Positions 1 through 7,903 of a stretch of DNA of 41,352 nucleotides are shown in pieces. The translations under genes were made by a program, and so were the position numbers. The notes beneath the pieces were generated by a model, which was given only the letters and a program-made list of their open reading frames with translations, was not told where the DNA came from and searched no databases. The DNA comes from PHAA01 sp040217755 (lineage in GTDB: Bacteria; Bacillota; Syntrophomonadia; Syntrophomonadales; Syntrophomonadaceae). How positions within the stretch are numbered: position 1 is the first letter of the stretch; each line of letters starts with the position of its first letter. The DNA is taken from contig JBEHWJ010000011.1 of the NCBI GenBank assembly GCA_040217755.1, forward strand, positions 1 to 41,352. Direction: 5' to 3'.

Positions 1-1089
1 TCCCCAGTCGTACCCGTAGGTGGCCATGCCGATCAGCAATTTGCCGGCCGGGATGCGGGCCTGGGTACGCATATACTGGATGACATCCTCCACCCACCAC
101 AGGGGGGCAACCGCTCCGGCCGCGGAAGTCTGGTAATGGTAATCGTAGGTCATTACGACCACATCGTCGACTATCTCCCCGATGCGGGGGTAATCATAGG
201 CGGTGGCCCAATTATCCTGGGCGGTCCGGGCGAACACCGCTGCCGAGAGCTCCTTGCCGGGACCCAGCTGCGACTTAAGTTCCTTAAGGAACAGAGTGAA
301 ATTGGCGCCATCCGCCGCCGGTATAAATTCGAAATCGATATTTACCCCGTCATAACCATCCTGCTTCACCCGGCTGCCCAGCTGGGCGATCAGGTTGGCC
401 CGCCGCTGGGGGCTGGAGAGCAAGGCGTGCAGGCCTTCCTTGTCCATGAACACCACGCTGGCATGGGTCTTGATACCCTGCTGACGCAGGAAGGACAGCA
501 CCTGACCATAGTTGTCCTCAAATTCGTAAAAGAGGTCCCCCTGGCTGTCGGTCTCAAACCAGCGCAAGGCCACATCGGTGAACAAAGCGGCTTTTTCCTT
601 CAGTTCCGGGAAACCGCCCCAATAGTAATAGGCGAAGACTTTGGGGGCCGGCTGCCGGTCATTCTTGAATTCGATGGCCACTTCACCCCGGGCCCCGTTC
701 CAGGTGACCACCCCGCCCAGGTTTTCGGCGAAGAAGCGCAGGGGCAGATAGGTGCGGTTTTGGTATATGTATGGGGCGCTGTCCAATTGGTACAGCCGGC
801 CATCGACCAGCACTCCGGTACTGCCGATCTGGAATTGAAAACTACGGCCCATACAGGTAACATCGACCTGGCGGGCAGCGCCGTTCCAGAGCACCGATCC
901 CTGCAAGGCTCCATCTTCGGCGACAAACCGCAAGGGCACCATGATCCGCTGATTGACGATCTGGGCCGGGGGCGTTAGATCCCTGACCTGACCATTGATC
1001 CGGATGGCCGGGGACCAATTGCCCAGAGCCACGCTGGACGGCACAATAAATAGTAAAAAGGCAAAAATGGCGGTAATTATCTTCCTCAA
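1..1089 (-). CDS. Secreted GH18 glycosyl hydrolase with copper-amine-oxidase-like stalk domain (3' end cut by window)
   Basis: This is probably an exported cell-wall or spore-cortex glycosidase. The visible 363 residues begin with a basic, hydrophobic signal peptide (about 1-22). A domain resembling the copper amine oxidase N-terminal stalk follows (about 30-140; repeats of VPLRFVAE and LPLRFFAENLGG). A GH18 TIM barrel comes next, with the catalytic motif DGVNIDFE at 247-254, whose final Glu is the expected proton donor. The first conserved Asp positions read D-x-x-N, as in some family members. I chose the TTG at 1089 because an in-frame TGA stands just upstream at 1104-1102 and a GGGGATGGGG purine tract lies directly before it. 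The C-terminus runs off the window start. The substrate cannot be read from sequence; spore peptidoglycan or chitin-like glycan are the family options. Confidence 0.85.
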   Translation of the reverse strand, partial: MRKIITAIFAFLLFIVPSSVALGNWSPAIRINGQVRDLTPPAQIVNQRIMVPLRFVAEDGALQGSVLWNGAARQVDVTCMGRSFQFQIGSTGVLVDGRLYQLDSAPYIYQNRTYLPLRFFAENLGGVVTWNGARGEVAIEFKNDRQPAPKVFAYYYWGGFPELKEKAALFTDVALRWFETDSQGDLFYEFEDNYGQVLSFLRQQGIKTHASVVFMDKEGLHALLSSPQRRANLIAQLGSRVKQDGYDGVNIDFEFIPAADGANFTLFLKELKSQLGPGKELSAAVFARTAQDNWATAYDYPRIGEIVDDVVVMTYDYHYQTSAAGAVAPLWWVEDVIQYMRTQARIPAGKLLIGMATYGYDWG

Positions 1090-1164
1090 TTCCCCATCCC
1101 CTCATTTAACAATTACTAGTTTAATTCGCAGATGGATGGGAATCTCCTTGATGTAAATTATGGT

Positions 1165-1220
1165 ATTAAAAAACCGCCCTGTTCCTCCCGGCCGGGTCGG
1201 TATCAGGACGGCTGCGGTTC
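1165..1220 (-). terminator. Rho-independent terminator after the 71-aa gene
   Basis: Read on the minus strand, AACCGCAGCCGTCCTG pairs with CAGGGCGG (one G-U), and a run of six T follows. It lies directly downstream of the small gene ending at 1235 and separates it from the GH18 gene. Confidence 0.6.
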
Positions 1221-1234
1221 ACCACGGGATCGCT

Positions 1235-1450
1235 TCAGTGCGTGTGCTTGGCGCGCAAAAATAGGTTGTTGAGGTCTTCGGCGGGGACATGGACCATGTT
1301 TTCCTGGCTGATCACCGCCAGGATGACCATCTCTTCGCCGCTCAATTCCTCCTGGTATGAACCTAAAACACAGATAGTCATCGGGTTGCCGTCCATATAG
1401 ACGGTAAACAGATCTCCTTTATTCAACCTTTTCCCCCCACCAGTAACCAT
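1235..1450 (-). CDS. Small protein of unknown function
   Basis: A short acidic protein of up to 71 residues that I do not recognise. Its 5' end overlaps the 3' end of the amidohydrolase gene, and a terminator follows it, so it looks like the last gene of that transcript. The most upstream start is the ATG at 1450. A TTG at 1426, overlapping the stop codon of the preceding gene and preceded by GGGGGGAAAAGG, is an equally good start and would give a 63-residue product. Visible features are a beta-rich N-terminal half (KGDLFTVYMDGNPMTICVLG) and no membrane segment or cysteine cluster. The translational coupling supports it being real; no function is offered. Confidence 0.55.
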   Translation of the reverse strand: MVTGGGKRLNKGDLFTVYMDGNPMTICVLGSYQEELSGEEMVILAVISQENMVHVPAEDLNNLFLRAKHTH

Positions 1451-2561
1451 CCACCATTACCCTTTCCACCCGGGACCGGAAATCCAGCGGATGCCCGGAA
1501 TATACTGCCAGGTCGGCCCGTTTACCCGCCGTTATGGTTCCCAATTCATGATCTACCTTGAGCATCCGGGCCGGGGTGCTGGTGATAGCAGCCAGGGCCG
1601 CCTCCTCCGCCAAACCCTCCCGCACTGCCAGAGCGGAGCACACCCGCAGGTGTTCGATCGGTATAACCGGATGATCGGTTATGAAACTGAACCTGACTCC
1701 CCGTTCCGCCAGCAGGGCGGCATTGCGGAAAGCCACTTCCTTCATCTCCACCTTGGCCCGGTTGGAAAACAGGGGTCCCAAGGCCACCGGCACATCTCTT
1801 TTGACCAGTTCATCGGCCACCAGGGCCGCCTCGGTGCCATGCTGGAGCTGCATCTCGATGCCGAATTCATCCATGATGCGCAGGGCGGTCAGGATATCGT
1901 CGGCCCGGTGGACATGGAGCAAGAGGGGCATCTCCCTGCGCAGGACCTTGAATAGGGCCGCATTGCGATACAGTTCAGCGGCTTTGATGTCTGGTTTATC
2001 CATCAGACCGCGGGCATTGGCGAGCGCCTCCCTCAGCAGGCTGGCGCTGGCCATGCGGGTCTTGGGCGCTTTCTTCTGGGCCGCATAGACCCGCTTGGGG
2101 TTCTCGCCCAGCGCCGCTTTCAATCCCCAGGGATTGCGGCATACCATCTCCGCCGGATGGGGTGCCAGGGTCTTCAGAAATACCGCCTGCCCGCCCAGTA
2201 TGTTGGCACTGCCGGGCATACACATGGTCCTGGTCACACCCCCCCGCAGGGCATCGGCAAAGGCCAGATCCATAAAATTTATGCCATCCACCGCCTGCAG
2301 CTGCGGGGTGATAGGGTCGCTGGTCTCGTTGACGTCGTCACCTTCGATGCGGTAGATCTCCTCCTCCAGCCCGATATGGGTATGGGCGTCGATGAACCCG
2401 GGCAGGATATATTTACCCTGGGCATCCACTACTGTAGTACCGGCTGGTATATCCAGGTCTGGCCCGACCGCCTGGATGAACTGACCCTCCACCAATATTA
2501 CCCCGCCGGGTATGACCCCGCCTTCCATGGTGAATATCCGGCCGCCTTGGATTGCTATCAT
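1419..2561 (-). CDS. Amidohydrolase family protein (imidazolonepropionase-like)
   Basis: A metal-dependent hydrolase of the amidohydrolase superfamily, 380 residues. The N-terminal beta sandwich (about 1-55) leads into the barrel through PGFIDAHTHIG, where His60 and His62 are the expected metal ligands. Further conserved points are LLLHVHRADD (about 215), QLQHGTEA, FITDHPV near 310 and the C-terminal GTITAGKRADLAVYSGHPLD return to the beta sandwich. I chose the ATG at 2561, preceded by GGGAGGAACTACTTTT, over an in-frame start 45 bases upstream. It is likely co-transcribed with the small gene downstream, which it overlaps. Substrate is unknown: family members open cyclic amides or hydrolyse dipeptides and formimino compounds. 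Confidence 0.85.
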   Translation of the reverse strand: MIAIQGGRIFTMEGGVIPGGVILVEGQFIQAVGPDLDIPAGTTVVDAQGKYILPGFIDAHTHIGLEEEIYRIEGDDVNETSDPITPQLQAVDGINFMDLAFADALRGGVTRTMCMPGSANILGGQAVFLKTLAPHPAEMVCRNPWGLKAALGENPKRVYAAQKKAPKTRMASASLLREALANARGLMDKPDIKAAELYRNAALFKVLRREMPLLLHVHRADDILTALRIMDEFGIEMQLQHGTEAALVADELVKRDVPVALGPLFSNRAKVEMKEVAFRNAALLAERGVRFSFITDHPVIPIEHLRVCSALAVREGLAEEAALAAITSTPARMLKVDHELGTITAGKRADLAVYSGHPLDFRSRVERVMVDGYWWGEKVE

Positions 2562-2686
2562 AAAAGTAGTTCCTCCCCTGCCATAGTATCTTATGAATGC
2601 CGCCAATGGATGGTTCTCTCATCCCCTCTGCCATTATCTGCCCGGCCCAAAGTAGGTTTTTTAATCGCAGCGTTCCCGGACCGGCT

Positions 2687-3379
2687 TTAAATCGCGGCGC
2701 TGGCCACCAGTGCGGTGAACAAACGGGTGGAATAACGGTCGCGCATGCATTCCGGGTGCCATTGCACCCCGACACAGAAATCGGCCCCCGGTCTCTCTAT
2801 CGCTTCCACGGTTCCGTCCTCAGCCAGGGCGGTTATGGCAAAGCCCTCACCCAAACGTTTGACGGCCTGGTGGTGGAAGCTGTTGACCCTTATCTGTTCG
2901 GCCTTTATTATATCCGCCAACCGGCTCCCCGGTTCTATAAATATAGCATGGATCGGGTAATCCCGGGGGGCTTTTTGGTTGTGACCCTGGGGGGACTGGA
3001 TGTCCTGCCACAGGCTGCCCCCGGCGGCTACGTTGAGCAACTGGCAACCCCGGCAGATCCCCAGTACCGGCCGCTTGCTACGCAGGGCCCGGCCGGCCAG
3101 CTCCAATTCGAATTGGTCCCGTTGGGGGTCGATCTGGCCGCACCGGGGCGACAGGGACTCTCCCCACAGGACCGGGTCGAAATCCCCGCCCCCGGTGAAC
3201 AGTAAGGCCTGGCAGAGATCCAGGTATTGTTCCAATTCGCTTTCCGCCCGGGCCGGGGGCAGCAGTATGGCCAGCCCCCCCGCCCGCTGCACCGCCTTGA
3301 CATAATAATCCTTGAACAGCAAAGCATGATCACCGGGTTGGCTGCTCCCGGTAATCCCCACTATCGGCCGCAATGTCAT
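2687..3379 (-). CDS. Peptidase C26 / gamma-glutamyl-GABA hydrolase-like class I amidotransferase
   Basis: A PuuD-like hydrolase with a class I glutamine amidotransferase fold, about 230 residues, the usual family size. The nucleophile is Cys109 in GICRGCQLLNV. The catalytic His-Glu pair is in VGVQWHPE near the C-terminus, and TGGGDFDP marks the oxyanion-side loop. The known family reaction is hydrolysis of the gamma-glutamyl bond of gamma-glutamyl-GABA or related compounds. No puu pathway genes are seen here, so the substrate is open. The start is uncertain. ATG at 3379 sits directly against its GGGGAGGG box; TTG at 3373 has ideal spacing and gives the typical RPIVGITG beginning. It is transcribed in the same direction as the amidohydrolase after a 125-base gap. 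Confidence 0.85.
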   Translation of the reverse strand: MTLRPIVGITGSSQPGDHALLFKDYYVKAVQRAGGLAILLPPARAESELEQYLDLCQALLFTGGGDFDPVLWGESLSPRCGQIDPQRDQFELELAGRALRSKRPVLGICRGCQLLNVAAGGSLWQDIQSPQGHNQKAPRDYPIHAIFIEPGSRLADIIKAEQIRVNSFHHQAVKRLGEGFAITALAEDGTVEAIERPGADFCVGVQWHPECMRDRYSTRLFTALVASAAI

Positions 3380-3470
3380 CCCTCCCCGATCTTTGTCCAC
3401 AACCGCCGGGCTGGTTGGTCCGGCGGCGGCAACGCTGCCGCATCCCGGGACCCACGCATCCGCAGGCATG

Positions 3471-3517
3471 AAAATAGCCCGGACCGAAAGCGTACGGTGG
3501 TACGTCTAGTGCGGGCT
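3471..3517 (-). terminator. Structured terminator downstream of the EndoA toxin gene, sharing a core with the 37.4-37.6 kb repeats
   Basis: On the minus strand AGCCCG (3517-3512) pairs with CGGGCT (3481-3476), followed by ATTTT. Inside it is the motif that, on the plus strand, reads GACCGAAAGCGTAC (3482-3495), a four-base loop, and GTACGTC (3500-3506). The inner GTAC halves are self-complementary and form a second short stem. The same core, GACCGA then GCGTAC, a 5-base loop, then GTACGTC, is present in both hairpins near 37,430 and 37,560. The position immediately after the toxin stop codon fits a terminator. Confidence 0.6.
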
Positions 3518-3543
3518 CATTAGGGTGCTGTCGCGATATGTAT

Positions 3544-3891
3544 TTAGATCTCCTTGAGTTCCAGGCTTATCGCCAGGGCCTCGTTGACTTTGGCCATCGT
3601 CGTCTCGTCCAGAACCGCGATCCTCTGTTTCAAACGGGTCTTATCGATCGTCCGGATCTGTTCGGTGAGGATAACCGAGTCGCGTTCCATTCCATAGGTG
3701 TGAGCTTTGAGCTCGACATGGGTCGGTAATTTGGCCTTGTTGATCTGGGAGGTGATGGCCAACACGATGGTGGTCGGACTATACTGGTTGCCGACGTCGT
3801 TCTGAACCACCAGCACGGGTCGGATACCCCCCTGCTCCGAGCCCACCACCGGGTTTAACTGGGCGAAATAGATTTCCCCTCTTTTTATCAT
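3544..3891 (-). CDS. ndoA: EndoA / MazF-type mRNA interferase toxin
   Basis: A sequence-specific endoribonuclease of the MazF/PemK fold, 115 residues. The family cleaves single-stranded mRNA at short motifs and is inhibited by its cognate antitoxin. Recognisable segments are MIKRGEIYFAQLNP, GSEQGGIRPVLVVQND, the SPTTIVLAITSQ strand and LPTHVELKA, ending in TMAKVNEALAISLEL. All are characteristic of the Firmicutes EndoA group. The antitoxin gene lies 37 bases upstream on the same strand and alr precedes it, the same order as the Bacillus alr-ndoAI-ndoA locus. A structured terminator follows. Length is normal and no defect is seen. Confidence 0.93.
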   Translation of the reverse strand: MIKRGEIYFAQLNPVVGSEQGGIRPVLVVQNDVGNQYSPTTIVLAITSQINKAKLPTHVELKAHTYGMERDSVILTEQIRTIDKTRLKQRIAVLDETTMAKVNEALAISLELKEI

Positions 3892-3928
3892 TTTTTATCA
3901 ACTCCAGGAATAAGAATTCCCAACTTAC

Positions 3929-4168
3929 CTAAAAATCCTCCTCCAGACTAGTCAACTCACAGGCTATATGCAAATTGATAGGGGCCATCTCCATGTATCC
4001 CCTTTTCATATGTTCAACCATAAGTTCTTTTTTGCGGCACTGCAGGTAAAAGACTATGGCTTCACGTACTATTTCACTGCGGTTCCTCTTTTCCCTTACC
4101 ATAAAATCATCTACTTCAGATAGGAGGTTGTCGGAGATGGTAACGATGATACGTCTCGAGGCTGGCAC
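3929..4168 (-). CDS. ndoAI: EndoAI-type ribbon-helix-helix antitoxin
   Basis: Antitoxin partner of the downstream EndoA toxin, 79 residues from the chosen GTG. The N-terminal RRIIVTISDNLLSEVDDF is the ribbon-helix-helix DNA-binding strand and helix. The MKRGYMEMAPINLHIACE segment strongly resembles the corresponding stretch of the Bacillus EndoAI protein as I recall it, and is the toxin-binding tail. The GTG at 4168 is preceded by GGGGGTG at good spacing. The in-frame ATG 30 bases earlier would add a hydrophobic MRIFIFGG extension unlike the family. Antitoxins of this type usually repress their own promoter, which is consistent with the separate promoter upstream. Confidence 0.88.
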   Translation of the reverse strand: MPASRRIIVTISDNLLSEVDDFMVREKRNRSEIVREAIVFYLQCRKKELMVEHMKRGYMEMAPINLHIACELTSLEEDF

Positions 4169-4208
4169 AATAGCACCCCCAAAAATAAATATACGCAAAT
4201 ATATATTT

Positions 4209-4237
4209 ATTATATAGACAAGGTGTCAGGCCGGCAA
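4209..4237 (-). promoter_or_regulatory. Candidate sigma-A promoter for the antitoxin-toxin pair
   Basis: On the minus strand TTGCCG (4237-4232) is separated by 17 bases from a perfect TATAAT (4214-4209). The AT-rich stretch that follows contains the antitoxin ribosome binding site about 35 bases downstream. It indicates that the toxin-antitoxin genes can be transcribed independently of alr. Confidence 0.6.
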
Positions 4238-4327
4238 ATCCAATAATTGCATGAAACCTCCGAATAAACGGCCAAAAGGTGATGGATAAGGAACAAAATG
4301 ACCGATTACAGCCTTCGACAATTTGGC

Positions 4328-5452
4328 TCAGTCGTTGAATATTCTGGCCACCCGGCTGTGGGGCGAACATACTATCTCATAATTGATGGTACCTATCACT
4401 GCCGCCAGATCATCGGCGGTCACCCCGTCTTCAGGTTTGCCGAACAGGATAACCTCGTCCCCGGCCTTGACCTCATCGAGGGCAGTCACGTCGAACATAA
4501 CCTGGTCCATGCATACTCTTCCGATCAGGGGTACCCGCTGACCCCGGATCACCGCCCAGCCCCGGTTGGAAAGCAAACGGTTGTAACCATCGGCGTAGCC
4601 GATCGGTACCGTGGCCACCCTGATCTCCTTTTTACTGGTATAGGTACGGCCATAACTGACCGATTGACCAGCCGGCAGGGTTTTGATGAAGCTGACCCGG
4701 CTCTTCAAGGTCATGGCCGGAACCAGCTGGATGATAGAATGATCCACCTCATCGGAAGGATACAAGCCGTAGATGATTATGCCGGCCCGGACCATATCCA
4801 GTTGGGCTTCCGGCATCTCCATTATCGCCCCGCTGTTGGCCAGATGCTTGATCGGTATCCTTATCCCCCTCTGCTCCAGTCCGGCCACGAACTTCTTAAA
4901 CACTTCCAATTGGTGGTAAGCAAAAGTTTTGTCATTCTCGTCGGAGGTAGCCAGGTGGCTGAATATACCCAGGACCTCGATCCCCGGCAGAGCAGCGATG
5001 GCTTGGATAGCCTCCAGTGCTTGGGGATTAGGATCGAAGCCCAGCCGTCCCATACCGGTGTCGATCTTCAGATGTATCCGCGCCGCCTGTCCTGCCGCCA
5101 CCGCTGCCCGTGACAGCACTTGGGCGGTTTCCGGCTCAAAAACGGTTACATCCACATGATTCTCGATCATGGCGGCCGCATATTCGGGGGGCATCCACCC
5201 CAAAACCAGTATCGGTACCTCGATGTCGTTTTCCCGGAGGGTCAAGGCTTCCTCTGGGTTGGCAACCGCCAGGTAGGCGGCCCCCTGCTCGATACAGACT
5301 CTCGATACCTCCAGCATCCCGTGGCCATAAGCATTGGCCTTGACGATGGCCATCAACCCTGTTTCCGGCTTCAGTAATCGCTTTATCCCGGCGATATTGC
5401 CGCGGATCGCTCCTAAATCTATTTCTGCCCAGCTCATGGTGTGATTATCCAT
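4328..5452 (-). CDS. alr: Alanine racemase
   Basis: PLP-dependent interconversion of L- and D-alanine for peptidoglycan synthesis, cytoplasmic. The 374-residue length is typical. The PLP lysine is Lys38 in MAIVKANAYGHG. The catalytic tyrosine region SYGRTYTSKK and the VPIGYADGYNR and GRVCMDQ motifs are all present, ending in a normal CSPHSRVARI-type C-terminus. Its start overlaps the 3' end of the CBS-domain gene by 8 bases, implying translational coupling. It lies in the acpS / NAD(P)HX repair / alr / EndoAI / EndoA order common in Firmicutes. No in-frame damage is seen. Confidence 0.96.
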   Translation of the reverse strand: MDNHTMSWAEIDLGAIRGNIAGIKRLLKPETGLMAIVKANAYGHGMLEVSRVCIEQGAAYLAVANPEEALTLRENDIEVPILVLGWMPPEYAAAMIENHVDVTVFEPETAQVLSRAAVAAGQAARIHLKIDTGMGRLGFDPNPQALEAIQAIAALPGIEVLGIFSHLATSDENDKTFAYHQLEVFKKFVAGLEQRGIRIPIKHLANSGAIMEMPEAQLDMVRAGIIIYGLYPSDEVDHSIIQLVPAMTLKSRVSFIKTLPAGQSVSYGRTYTSKKEIRVATVPIGYADGYNRLLSNRGWAVIRGQRVPLIGRVCMDQVMFDVTALDEVKAGDEVILFGKPEDGVTADDLAAVIGTINYEIVCSPHSRVARIFND

Positions 5453-5900
5453 CTCTTTCTACAATTGCTTTGAGAATATCATTGCGGGTGACGATGCCGA
5501 TCAGCTTGCCATGCCGTACTATCGGGATGCGGTTGATCTTCTTCTTCTGCATCAGGGCCACCACCTCGCTGACGGGACAATCCTCGGGCACCGTCACTAC
5601 CTTGCTGGTCATGGCCTCTCTGACATAGGTGGCGGTGTATTTCTTGAGATCATTGTTAAATCTTATTGGGTTCTCCAGGAAAATAATACTGTCAAATAAT
5701 GTGAGATAGAAAGGGATCTTCAGCTCACTGGCTTTGATCATCAGGTCCTTTTCAGTGATTATCCCCACGACGTGATGGTCTTCATCCACCACCGGCACCC
5801 CGCTGATCTGGTTATCCAGCAGCAGCCGGGCTACCTTTTCCACCTTTTCGTCGGGACGGACTGTCAGCACGTCTTTGGTCATCACATTCTTTACCAGCAT
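5445..5900 (-). CDS. CBS-domain pair protein
   Basis: A stand-alone protein of 151 residues made of two CBS domains (about 1-60 and 88-150), a module that binds adenine nucleotides. Diagnostic segments are VKNVMTKDVLTVRPDE, ISGVPVVDEDHHVVGIITEKDLM, VREAMTSKVVTVPEDCPV and INRIPIVRHGKLIGIVTRNDI. A linker of about 28 residues between the domains contains FYLTLFDSIIFLENP. It lies 19 bases after the NAD(P)HX repair gene and overlaps alr, so it is part of this operon. The family is usually a nucleotide sensor; the partner here cannot be deduced. Confidence 0.88.
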   Translation of the reverse strand: MLVKNVMTKDVLTVRPDEKVEKVARLLLDNQISGVPVVDEDHHVVGIITEKDLMIKASELKIPFYLTLFDSIIFLENPIRFNNDLKKYTATYVREAMTSKVVTVPEDCPVSEVVALMQKKKINRIPIVRHGKLIGIVTRNDILKAIVERDG

Positions 5901-5919
5901 ATACGCACCCGCTTTCTTT

Positions 5920-7473
5920 CTATTGTCCTGCTATCTCCAGAAGGGCATCGGGCAAGTAATCGATCAGATCGCCCGCGATCATGCCTCTCTGGCCCAGTTC
6001 CGCCGCGGCCTGATCGCCGGCCCGGCCATGGATGTAGACCCCGGCGGCCGCCGCTCGCTGGGTCTTCAGACCCTGGGCGATAAGGCCGGCGATGATGCCG
6101 CTCAAAACGTCACCGCTGCCGGCGGTGGCCATACCCGGGTTTCCGCTGCCATTGATGTATATCTCCCCCGCCGGGCAGGCTACCACGGTATGGTGTCCCT
6201 TCAAGACTATGGTTATTCCCCACTTGGCGGCGTAACGGGAAGCGATTTCGATCCGGTTGTGCTGGATCTCCTCCACGGATAATCCCGTCAGCCGCGCCAG
6301 TTCCCTCGGGTGCGGGGTGATAACTACCGGCACCTGCCGGTCCCGGAGAACCTCGGGGTCAGATTCAAGGGCATTTATCCCGTCGGCATCGATGAGCACC
6401 GGAACCCCGGAGTTTTCCAGGATATAGCGGACGATGGCATTGGCTTCCCGATACCTGGACATGCCGGGTCCAACCGCGCACACCGAGCAGGTCCCCAAGA
6501 GGTTTTCGATGGCCGGCAGGGCCTCGATGGATATACTGCACTGACTGGTCTCCGGTAAGGCCCGGCTCATAACCTCCATAACCGTAACATCCAGGATCGG
6601 CACCAAGGTTTTGGGCAGGGCGGCGGTGACCAGTCCCGCCCCCGAACGCAGGGCGGCACAGGCGGTCATGGTTACTGCCCCGGTCATCCCGGCCGAGCCT
6701 CCTACCACCAGCACATGCCCATAAGTACCCTTGTGGGTATCCGCCGCTCGGGGTGTCAGCCATCTTTTGACCATGGCTGCATCGGTCAGGTTCATTTTGA
6801 GGGCCGCATCCTCCAGCAGTTGCCCGGGGATAGATATGTCAGCCACCGATAATTGGCCCGTATATTGGCTGCCCGGCGCGGTTATCTGGCCCAATTTGGG
6901 CAAGGCCAGGGCCACCGTATAATCGGCTTGGACCGCGGCTCCATGAACCCTGCCGGTGTCGGCCTCCACTCCGGAGGCGATGTCTACCGCCAATACCGGT
7001 ATCCGGCTGTGGTTGAGCAGGTCGACTACCGCGGTTTCAAAATCATCCAGAGTCCCCCGGAAGCCGATCCCATATATCGCATCTACCACCAGGTCCGCTT
7101 GCAATAGTGCTGCCGTCAGGGCGGGGAGATGCTGGTCCTTGGTCAAAGGTTGGACCGGGATCCCCATCTTGTTTACGATATCATAATTTACCCGGGCATC
7201 CGGGGTCAGGGCGGCGGAGTCCCCCAACAGGAAAAGGTCGACCACCGCGCCGCTGTTGACCAGGTGGCGCCCCGTAACCAGACCATCCCCGCCGTTATTG
7301 CCTTTGCCCGCCAGTATCACCACCCGGCTCCGGCTCAACTCACCCAGTATGGTCCGGATGGCTTCGATTACGCGCAGACCGGCATTCTCCATCAACAACA
7401 GGCTGGGTATCATATACTCCTGGCTGGCCCGCCTGTCGATAGCCTTCATTTCATCTGCCTTAACCAGCTTCAT
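5920..7473 (-). CDS. nnr: Bifunctional NAD(P)HX epimerase / ADP-dependent NAD(P)HX dehydratase
   Basis: Repairs hydrated NADH and NADPH. The N-terminal YjeF_N domain (about 1-210) epimerises NAD(P)HX and the C-terminal carbohydrate-kinase-like domain (about 220-517) dehydrates the S form using ADP. Visible motifs are VILAGKGNNGGDGLVTGRHL in the epimerase, HKGTYGHVLVVGGSAGMTGA at the start of the dehydratase, and GNPGMATAGSGDVLSG holding the catalytic Asp and anion hole. The length of 517 matches the fused family. It follows acpS by 6 bases and precedes the CBS gene, so one transcript is likely. Confidence 0.95.
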   Translation of the reverse strand: MKLVKADEMKAIDRRASQEYMIPSLLLMENAGLRVIEAIRTILGELSRSRVVILAGKGNNGGDGLVTGRHLVNSGAVVDLFLLGDSAALTPDARVNYDIVNKMGIPVQPLTKDQHLPALTAALLQADLVVDAIYGIGFRGTLDDFETAVVDLLNHSRIPVLAVDIASGVEADTGRVHGAAVQADYTVALALPKLGQITAPGSQYTGQLSVADISIPGQLLEDAALKMNLTDAAMVKRWLTPRAADTHKGTYGHVLVVGGSAGMTGAVTMTACAALRSGAGLVTAALPKTLVPILDVTVMEVMSRALPETSQCSISIEALPAIENLLGTCSVCAVGPGMSRYREANAIVRYILENSGVPVLIDADGINALESDPEVLRDRQVPVVITPHPRELARLTGLSVEEIQHNRIEIASRYAAKWGITIVLKGHHTVVACPAGEIYINGSGNPGMATAGSGDVLSGIIAGLIAQGLKTQRAAAAGVYIHGRAGDQAAAELGQRGMIAGDLIDYLPDALLEIAGQ

Positions 7474-7479
7474 CAGTGC

Positions 7480-7848
7480 TCACTCCTTATCGGCTATAAC
7501 TACCGCGATGGCCTGCCCGCGGCTATGAGAAAGACTGATGGCCAAATCTTTTATCCCCGCTTGGCGGGCCCCTTCCAATGCCCTGCCATGCAGTACCAGC
7601 AGGGGTTTGCCGTTGGAATCGACCACTACCTCGGTATCATGGAACGACACCCCGGTGATAAATGCCGGGTCCAGTTTGCGCACCGCTTCGCGGGCGGCAA
7701 AGCGGGCGGCCAGGGAAGGAAAAGGATCGGCCTTGCCCCGGCAATGATCCAGTTCCCCGGGGGTAAATACCCGCGCCAGGAAACGCGGCGTCCGGGCGGC
7801 GGCAGCCCTTATCCGGTCTATGTCCACGATGTCGATGCCCACCAGCAT
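7480..7848 (-). CDS. acpS: Holo-[acyl-carrier-protein] synthase
   Basis: Transfers 4'-phosphopantetheine from CoA to the serine of acyl carrier protein; needed for fatty acid synthesis. The 122 residues start MLVGIDIVDIDRI, which carries the conserved metal-binding Asp. They contain RVFTPGEL and the signature ARFAAREAVRKL with its conserved Glu, then end with LAISLSHSRGQAIAVVI. GGAGGGATAAC precedes the ATG. It is the first gene of the minus-strand acpS-to-alr operon; an AT-rich stretch with TATAAT (about 7,905) lies upstream but lacks a clear -35 box. Confidence 0.94.
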   Translation of the reverse strand: MLVGIDIVDIDRIRAAAARTPRFLARVFTPGELDHCRGKADPFPSLAARFAAREAVRKLDPAFITGVSFHDTEVVVDSNGKPLLVLHGRALEGARQAGIKDLAISLSHSRGQAIAVVIADKE

Positions 7849-7903
7849 GTTATCCCTCCGTAATCTTCCCGGCCTGCGGCCAGGGCGGCCAATCCAGATT
7901 TTA

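Noticed and set aside
4139..4370. Open frame across the region upstream of the antitoxin.
   Set aside because: It overlaps the antitoxin promoter and the alr 3' end in another frame and lacks any recognisable content.
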